A stretch of DNA of 64,000 nucleotides, from the NCBI RefSeq assembly GCF_029953285.1, contig NZ_JASAOI010000008.1, positions 88,463 through 152,462 on the forward strand, read 5' to 3'. The DNA is from Yinghuangia seranimata (GTDB taxonomy: Bacteria; Actinomycetota; Actinomycetes; Streptomycetales; Streptomycetaceae). The translations under genes and the position numbers were made by a program. Shown here piece after piece: positions 58,863 to 64,000 of this stretch (positions within the stretch are counted from its first letter, which is position 1; each line of letters opens with the position of its first letter). The notes beneath the pieces were generated by a model. The model had not been told where the DNA came from, did not search any database, and saw only the letters and a list, made by a program, of their open reading frames with translations.

Positions 58863-60362
58863 ATGTCCTCTTCCGCCGCCGCGCCCGCGGCCGGCCGGTC
58901 CGCCGCGCCGCGCGCCGACGCCCGACCACCCGGCGCCGACGCGCCGCGGGTACGCCAACGACCCGGGCTCGCACTCGCCGTCATCACCGGCTCGATGCTG
59001 CTCATCGGCATCGACGTCACCGTCGTCAACCTCGCGCTGCCCGACATGAGCGCCGCGCTGGACCTGTCCCCGACCGCGTCGTCGTGGGTGCTCAACGCGT
59101 ACACCCTCGTCTTCGGCGGCCTGCTGCTGCTCGGCGGGCGGCTCGGCGACGTGTTCGGGCGGCGCCGGATGTTCGTAGCCGGCGTCGCGGTGTTCACCCT
59201 GGCCTCGCTGCTGGCCGGGCTCGCGCCCTGGGCGTGGGCGCTGCTCGCGGCGCGCGCCCTGCAGGGCGTCGGCGGGGCGTTCGTCGGGCCCAGCACGATG
59301 GCGCTCATCGTCAGCACGTTCGACGGACCCGCGCGGGCCCGCGCCATCTCCTGGTACTCGGCGGTGCTGGGCGCCGGCGCGTCCGTCGGGCTGGTGCTCG
59401 GCGGCGTGCTGACCGACCTGGCGTCGTGGCGCTGGGTGTTCCTGGTCAACGTGCCGCTCGGGGCGCTGCTCATCGCGCTCACGCCCCGTGTGGTCGCCGA
59501 GCCGCCGCGTCCGGAACGCTCGGGCGCGCGGCCGGGGTTCGACGCGGCCGGGGCGCTCACCGGAACCCTCGGCATCGGCTCGCTCGTGTACGCGTGCATC
59601 CGCGCGGCCTCGGACGGGTGGCACGACACCCGGACGGCGGCGGCGCTGGTCGTCGCGGTCGTGCTGCTGGCCTCGTTCGTCGTCGCCGAACGACGCGCCG
59701 AAGCGCCGATCACGCCGCCGCGGCTGGTCACCCGCGGCACGCTCGCACGCGTGCTGCCGGTCATGGTGCTGTACTGCGCGGCGATGTTCAGCGTGCTGTT
59801 CATGCTCGGCCGCTACTTCCAGGACGGGCGCGACTTCAGCCCCATCCGGGCCGGCATGGCCTTCCTGCCGCTGATGGCCTGCCAGTTCACCATGGCCAGG
59901 CTCGCCCCGGCGGTGCTCCGCAAGGTCGGACCGGCGTGGCCGGCGCTCGTCGGCTCGGTGCTGGCGGCGGGCGGACTGCTGTGGCTCTCGCAGCTCGGGC
60001 CGCACGACGCCTACGCCACGCACATCCTGGGGCCGCTGATCCTGATCGGCACGGGGGCAGGGACGGCGATGACGCCGCTCAACGCGTACGGCATGTCCGG
60101 CGTCGACCCGGCGGAGTCCGGCGCGGCGTCCGGGCTCGTGCAGACCGCCCAGTGGATCGGCGGCACCCTCGGACTCGCCGCGTGGGTCACGGTGTTCGGC
60201 ACCACGACCCGCGACGCGGCCCCGGGCGCCGACCCGACGACGGTTCTCACCGACGGCGTCACGGCCGCGTTCGCGGGGGCGGGGCTTTCGGCGGTGGCGG
60301 CGGCGGTGGCGGCACTCGCGTTGTTCCGGCGTCAGGCGTCTCCGGGCGCCGCCAAGGGCTGA
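58863..60362 (+). CDS. MFS drug-efflux transporter, DHA2 family, controlled by divergent TetR
   Basis: 499 aa. LIGIDVTVVNLALPDM in helix 1 and GGRLGDVFGRRRMF (motif A) are DHA2 signatures; GLVLGGVLTDLASWRWVFLVNVPLG is motif C and its neighbour. Fourteen helices are expected. A 30-residue Pro/Ala-rich cytoplasmic tail precedes helix 1. ATG 58863 was chosen because the protein pattern begins there, although its ribosome site (GGGGGTCAACC) is modest. The divergent TetR gene and operators suggest drug-inducible export, possibly of its own ligand. Confidence 0.93.
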   Translation: MSSSAAAPAAGRSAAPRADARPPGADAPRVRQRPGLALAVITGSMLLIGIDVTVVNLALPDMSAALDLSPTASSWVLNAYTLVFGGLLLLGGRLGDVFGRRRMFVAGVAVFTLASLLAGLAPWAWALLAARALQGVGGAFVGPSTMALIVSTFDGPARARAISWYSAVLGAGASVGLVLGGVLTDLASWRWVFLVNVPLGALLIALTPRVVAEPPRPERSGARPGFDAAGALTGTLGIGSLVYACIRAASDGWHDTRTAAALVVAVVLLASFVVAERRAEAPITPPRLVTRGTLARVLPVMVLYCAAMFSVLFMLGRYFQDGRDFSPIRAGMAFLPLMACQFTMARLAPAVLRKVGPAWPALVGSVLAAGGLLWLSQLGPHDAYATHILGPLILIGTGAGTAMTPLNAYGMSGVDPAESGAASGLVQTAQWIGGTLGLAAWVTVFGTTTRDAAPGADPTTVLTDGVTAAFAGAGLSAVAAAVAALALFRRQASPGAAKG

Positions 60363-60370
60363 ACGGAGCC

Positions 60371-60411
60371 GGCGGGCGGCGGGGTTGTGGCGCCCCGCCC
60401 CGCCGCCCGCC
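60371..60411. terminator. Bidirectional terminator hairpin (14-bp perfect arms)
   Basis: Arms GGCGGGCGGCGGGG (60371-60384) and its exact complement (60398-60411) around a 13-base loop, between the stops of the convergent DHA2 and MBL genes. No T tract. Confidence 0.7.
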
Positions 60412-60451
60412 TCGGGCCTCGCGTCCGGCCTTGCATTCGGCCGCAGGGTCG

Positions 60452-61099
60452 TCAACCCAGCTTCAGAGCCTGCCCGTTCACCGGCAGCGCCACCGTGCGG
60501 TCGGGGTTCTCCGTCAGCCCCGTCAGCAGCCGCGTGTGCACCTCCCGGCCCGCGTCGCTGAGCACCGCGTCGTGGATCAGGAGCGCGCGGCGCGGCGCGA
60601 CCTCGCGGACGTAGTCGACCGCCTCCGCGACCTTCAGCCACGGCGCGGCGGCGGGCGTCAGCAGCGTCGCCACCGGCTCCTCGGGCACCGTCAGCGCGTC
60701 GCCCGGGTGGAACACCTCGCCCCCGACGAGGAACCCGACGTTGTCGACGAGGGGGATGTCCCGGTGGATCGAGGCGTGCTTCGCGCCGTACACGTGCACC
60801 GGCACGCCGCCGATGTCCAACACGTCGCCGTGCGCCACGGCGTGCACCCGCCCACCGAGATCGGCGAACTGGGCCGCCACCGCGGGGTTCGTCCACACCT
60901 CGAGGTCGGGTTTCGCGTCCAACGCGGCACGCAACCGGTCCGGCACCACGTGGTCGAAGTGCTCGTGCGTGACCAGGATCGCGTCGGCACCCTCCATCGC
61001 GTCCGGATCGCTGAACGCCCCGGGATCGAGCACAAGGGTCACACCGCCGGCCTCGACACGAACGCACGAATGGCCGAGCTTCGTCAGGTTGAGCTGCAT
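60452..61099 (-). CDS. Metallo-beta-lactamase-fold hydrolase (UlaG-like)
   Basis: 215 aa from ATG 61099 (MQLNLTKLGHSCVRVE). Zinc motif THEHFDH, later His in VAHGDVLDIGG and in HASIHRD, Asp in GDAL and His in LLIHDAV fit the short UlaG/YtnP-like branch of metallo-beta-lactamases without an N-terminal insert. Such proteins hydrolyse lactones, phosphodiesters or thioesters; the substrate is unknown. Single gene; no ribosome site is seen before the ATG. Confidence 0.9.
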   Translation of the reverse strand: MQLNLTKLGHSCVRVEAGGVTLVLDPGAFSDPDAMEGADAILVTHEHFDHVVPDRLRAALDAKPDLEVWTNPAVAAQFADLGGRVHAVAHGDVLDIGGVPVHVYGAKHASIHRDIPLVDNVGFLVGGEVFHPGDALTVPEEPVATLLTPAAAPWLKVAEAVDYVREVAPRRALLIHDAVLSDAGREVHTRLLTGLTENPDRTVALPVNGQALKLG

Positions 61100-61267
61100 G
61101 AACGTACGGTACGCCGCGCGCGGGGCGATGTCAGAGATCAACACCACGGCCCCGGGCGGGGCCGCGCGGTGAGGCGAGGACGCCGCACCCGGTGAGGAGG
61201 CCGCCGTGATCGGGCAAGGCAGTGCGGTGCGCCGCGCGGCTGAGCGCCGACGCGGGGGCGGCCACGG

Positions 61268-62800
61268 TCAGAGGAGGGCGCCGCCTCGCGCGAGGAGTTC
61301 GGCCATGACCCGGCGCGGCAGCGCCGGGTGCGCCGCGGCCGCCTCAGCCGCGGCCTCGTCCTCCCCCGCCACGAGTGCGGCGACGAGGTGCGGCGGCAGC
61401 GCCGGGTGCGTGAGTGCGATCCGGCGCGCCCGCGTGTCGTCCAGGCAGGCGCACAGCGCAGCGGGCGTCGCGTTCGAGTGGGCGGCGACGGCGCGCAGCG
61501 CCTTGCGGGCGGGCGGTTCGTACGCGGTCACGGCCTCGAGGAGCGCCGCCGGCGCGTCGGGGTTGGCCGCCACCGCGGCGGCCACGCGCGAGCCGTGCCG
61601 GTCCAGCATCGCGTGCAGCTGACGGCCGCTCAGGCCAGGGTGCGGAGCGATCGAGAACAGCACCTTCGCGTCGGTGTCGTCGGCCAGCCGGTCGCGGACG
61701 GGCGGCGGCAGGTCGCGGCGCTGGGCGACGAGCATGCGCAGCACGGGGTTCGGGGACGCGGCCAGGTCGGCCACCTCGTCGGGCGACGCGTCGGCGACAC
61801 GCGGGAGCAGGACGGGGCCGATCTTCGCCGTGCGGGTCAGCTCGGCGAGGAGGTCCAACGGGACCAGGGGGTTCAGGGCGACGCCACGCCGTACGTCGGG
61901 GCTCGCGTCGGCGGCGAGCCGACGCATGACGGCCTCGCCGATCGCGGGGTTCGCGGCCAGGTCCTCGCGGACACCGGGCATCGGATCGGCGGCGAGGACC
62001 TGGCAGGCGTCGGGCGGCAGATCGGCCCTGGCGGCCACCGCGCAACGCAGCAGCATCGACTGGTGCGCGGCGAAGTGTGCGACGGCACCGATCGGCGTGC
62101 CCGGGTTCTCCGACGCCCGCATGTACATCGTGTGCACCGTCGACTCATGGCTGCCGTCACACGAGGCGCCCGGCGGGAGCATGCAGTCGATGTGGGGGCA
62201 GTACGGGTCGTGGACGAACGGCGTCGCGTGCCGGTCGCACACCAGGCAGTGCCGCGCGGGCGGCAGGCCCTCACTGGAGGCGAGCCGCGCGAGCACCTCC
62301 GGCGGCGTGGCCAGGTTGTACGCGACCGCGCTGCGGACCTCGGCGTGAGGATGCGCCGCCAGGCGGGCGGCGGTCTCGGCGGGGGCCCACAGGGCGAGTT
62401 CGGTCACGACGCCGACGTCCGGGTCGGCGGCGAGCCTCTCGACCACGTCGTCGGGGAGGCCCGGGCACTCGGCCAGGCTTTCGCGACGGCGGGGGTCCGG
62501 ATCGCTCGCGAAACGCCGCGCCCACTCGGGCCGCCCTCGGCCCGCGTAGAGCAGGGCGAGAGCCGTGTCGGGCCACACCTCGGGGTCGACGTCGTCAGCG
62601 GTCAGCCGCCCCTCGCGCGCCAGGGAGGTCGCCGCCGACTCCCCCTTCGCCGCCAACGTCGCGACATGCTCCGGCGTCAGATCCGCACGCTCCGCGAGGA
62701 CCCACACCAGTTCGTCGTCCGCCGCGACGGCGACGAGCCGGCTGAGGAACTCCCCGGGCAGGTTCGGGTTCGCGGCAAGCCCGCGCAGCACGTGGTCCAC
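61268..62800 (-). CDS. Leucine-rich-repeat-variant (LRV) protein with central Cys/His cluster
   Basis: 510 aa from GTG 62800; GTGs at 62821 and 62791 are also possible. It is built of about 24-residue helical repeats of the type LAANPxxPxxxLxxLAAD followed by VRxxVA, as in LRV/HEAT-like solenoids. Residues 184-218 break the pattern with HCLVCDRH, HDPYCPHIDC and a later Cys/His pair, a likely zinc or iron-sulfur site. The founding LRV protein of Azotobacter carries an iron-sulfur cluster, but at its N-terminus. It probably mediates protein contacts. Followed divergently by a hypothetical gene. Confidence 0.8.
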   Translation of the reverse strand: MDHVLRGLAANPNLPGEFLSRLVAVAADDELVWVLAERADLTPEHVATLAAKGESAATSLAREGRLTADDVDPEVWPDTALALLYAGRGRPEWARRFASDPDPRRRESLAECPGLPDDVVERLAADPDVGVVTELALWAPAETAARLAAHPHAEVRSAVAYNLATPPEVLARLASSEGLPPARHCLVCDRHATPFVHDPYCPHIDCMLPPGASCDGSHESTVHTMYMRASENPGTPIGAVAHFAAHQSMLLRCAVAARADLPPDACQVLAADPMPGVREDLAANPAIGEAVMRRLAADASPDVRRGVALNPLVPLDLLAELTRTAKIGPVLLPRVADASPDEVADLAASPNPVLRMLVAQRRDLPPPVRDRLADDTDAKVLFSIAPHPGLSGRQLHAMLDRHGSRVAAAVAANPDAPAALLEAVTAYEPPARKALRAVAAHSNATPAALCACLDDTRARRIALTHPALPPHLVAALVAGEDEAAAEAAAAHPALPRRVMAELLARGGALL

Positions 62801-62889
62801 GCCGCCATCGTGCCGCGCCACCCACGGAACGGCTCACGGTTTTCGGCCCCGACCGTCGCGGCCACCCCGTCGGCCGGAATCATGGCCGC

Positions 62890-63615
62890 ATGGACTCCGA
62901 GGACAGCGCCCCGACCGTCCCTTCCGAACACCTCGTGAACCGTGCGGGGTTCTGGCCCGCGTACCTCGACCCGCTGCTCGGCACCGAGTTGGACCTGACC
63001 GAGGCGTTCGGCGACGACCCCGCCGACGTCGACGAGATGCTCGGGCTCCTCTACGGCCCGGACACCTCACCGCAGTTCACGCTCCCGCTCGCCGACGGGT
63101 ACGCGATCGAGATCGACGTCAGCAACTACGGCGACGCCGACGACCTCGAGACCAGCATCTTCTACACCGTCGCCCACACGGACTGGACCCGCCCGGGCTT
63201 CCTCGCCACCCTCGGCATCGACGAGTCCGGACCGGGGCTGGCCTGGCCCGAGTTCCACACGGCCGTGCACGCGCCGGGCGCCTTCGACGCACACGAACGA
63301 ACCCTGCTACGAGCCCCGATCCTCGGCGACGCCGCCACCCCACGCCCCGAGGCCGAGGCCTTGCTCACCGCCGCGTTCACCGCCTGCGGAGCGAACCCCG
63401 ACGCCGTCTCCGCACTGGTCGACGCGGTACTCGACGGCGCGTACTTCGGCGACTCGGAATGGATCCACCCCGAAGGCGACGACACCGGCCTCCTCGTCTG
63501 CCAGGACTCCAACTCCGCCCGCACCCTCCCGATCGGCCAAGGCGGCCGAACCACCGATCAAGCCCGCGCCCTGGCCCGGGTGTTGGGGACGCTGGGTGAG
63601 GGAGACAGCTCCTGA
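62890..63615 (+). CDS. Hypothetical acidic protein, 241 aa
   Basis: Starts MDSEDSAPTVPSEHLV. Highly acidic (many DD and DE pairs), with PLLGTELDLTEAFGDDPADVDEML, FTLPLADGYAIEIDVSNYGDADD, AFTACGANPDAVSALVDAVLDGAYFG and an end LARVLGTLGEGDSS. No signal peptide or membrane segment. The style resembles small cytoplasmic proteins that accompany repeat or toxin genes as immunity partners, but I recognise no family. It is divergent from the LRV gene, with 89 bp between the starts. Confidence 0.75.
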   Translation: MDSEDSAPTVPSEHLVNRAGFWPAYLDPLLGTELDLTEAFGDDPADVDEMLGLLYGPDTSPQFTLPLADGYAIEIDVSNYGDADDLETSIFYTVAHTDWTRPGFLATLGIDESGPGLAWPEFHTAVHAPGAFDAHERTLLRAPILGDAATPRPEAEALLTAAFTACGANPDAVSALVDAVLDGAYFGDSEWIHPEGDDTGLLVCQDSNSARTLPIGQGGRTTDQARALARVLGTLGEGDSS

Positions 63616-64000
63616 GGCGCGGCTCGAAGGTGCCGGACCCGCTCCGCTTCGGCGAGGACGTCTGCGGGCTGCACCGTTCCTGGCCTGCACCGCTGTCGGT
63701 GGCCTCCCGCCCCTCCCGCTTTCGATTTTCGCGCGGCCGTCCCGCGCGTCAAGCCGCGGTGGATCTGACGCGGTTCAGATGGCCGGTCCCGGGTGCAAGG
63801 GGGCGGCTTGACCCGCGGGCCGTCCGCGCTGAACATCCTCGGCACCTGCGGGAGGGGCGGGAGGTGTGGCGCCGCTCCCTCGCTTCGCGTCGCCGGGCTG
63901 CGGCCCCAGCGTGGCGGGCGCCCGGCGCTGCCGGTCGGTGTCGGCCGGGCGCCGGGACGGGTCGCGCCGCCGGGCCGCGGTCGCCGACCTCTCACCTCTC
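63616..64000. other. 385 bp without a supported gene at the right edge
   Basis: Open frames here are short, Arg/Pro-rich and lack ribosome sites. A patch of lower GC (TTTCGATTTTCGCG near 63720) and GGGGCGGGAGG-type runs occur. It may be a long leader or part of a gene starting beyond the window. Confidence 0.4.

Noticed and set aside
63596..63811. A 71-codon plus-strand frame near the right edge
   Set aside because: Starts inside the preceding gene, no ribosome site, composition typical of non-coding GC-rich DNA.

Overview
The window is about 64 kb of very GC-rich DNA with compact operons, many GTG starts and one TTG start. Gene junctions are mostly ATGA, GTGA or TGATG overlaps. The gene set includes a SigE-family ECF sigma factor, F420/LLM-type oxidoreductase, DHA2 exporters, lipoprotein and Tat signals, and a SWIM/vWA/MoxR/DUF5682 operon. 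Together these point to a filamentous actinomycete of the Streptomyces type; the genus cannot be fixed from the sequence. I saw no rRNA, tRNA, CRISPR array, transposase or integrase.

Layout. (1) 1-7842, minus strand: a translationally coupled biosynthetic operon cut by the left edge. It encodes an adenylate ligase fused to an acyl carrier domain, a benzoate-CoA-ligase-like enzyme, and four thiolase-fold ketosynthase (KS) homologues that alternate active, inactive, active, inactive. I read this as two KSalpha/KSbeta-like pairs, and it is the most unusual locus here. A 21-bp direct repeat interrupts the operon once. (2) 8087-16261, minus: a glycoside hydrolase family 3 enzyme, a complete oligopeptide-type ABC importer and a tyrosine-phosphatase-fold enzyme, with a divergent tandem-domain Lrp regulator (16381-17445). 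(3) 17455-30115: single genes and pairs, including DHA2 efflux, a large metallophosphoesterase, SDR, kinase-like/DHFR-fold pair, AhpD-like/HxlR pair, carboxylesterase, methyltransferase, SnoaL-like/LuxR divergent pair and a DUF429 protein. (4) 30129-30256: a very long GC-only hairpin between convergent genes. (5) 30269-37694, minus: the SWIM, unknown, vWA, MoxR ATPase, DUF5682 operon.

(6) 37799-44963: a secreted peptide, VOC protein, Tat-exported purple-acid-phosphatase-like enzyme, GNAT, MocR-type regulator divergent from an FMN split-barrel protein, and two HemK-like methyltransferases. (7) 44964-49080: a membrane protein, zinc-ribbon protein, acyltransferase and two decayed genes. (8) 49081-52376: a hydantoinase, ureidopropionase-like amidase and LLM oxidoreductase operon. 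(9) 52387-54037: three GNAT acetyltransferases. (10) 54209-57995: a FdhF/YdeP-type molybdoenzyme, then a SigE-type sigma factor operon whose second gene is a sortase-fold protein that has lost both catalytic residues. (11) 58102-64000: a TetR/DHA2 pair with two matching operators, a metallo-beta-lactamase-fold protein, an LRV-repeat protein with a Cys/His cluster, and a hypothetical protein.

Starts were chosen by Shine-Dalgarno match, overlap with the upstream gene and where family similarity begins. Functional names are family-level readings made by eye; no database search was run.
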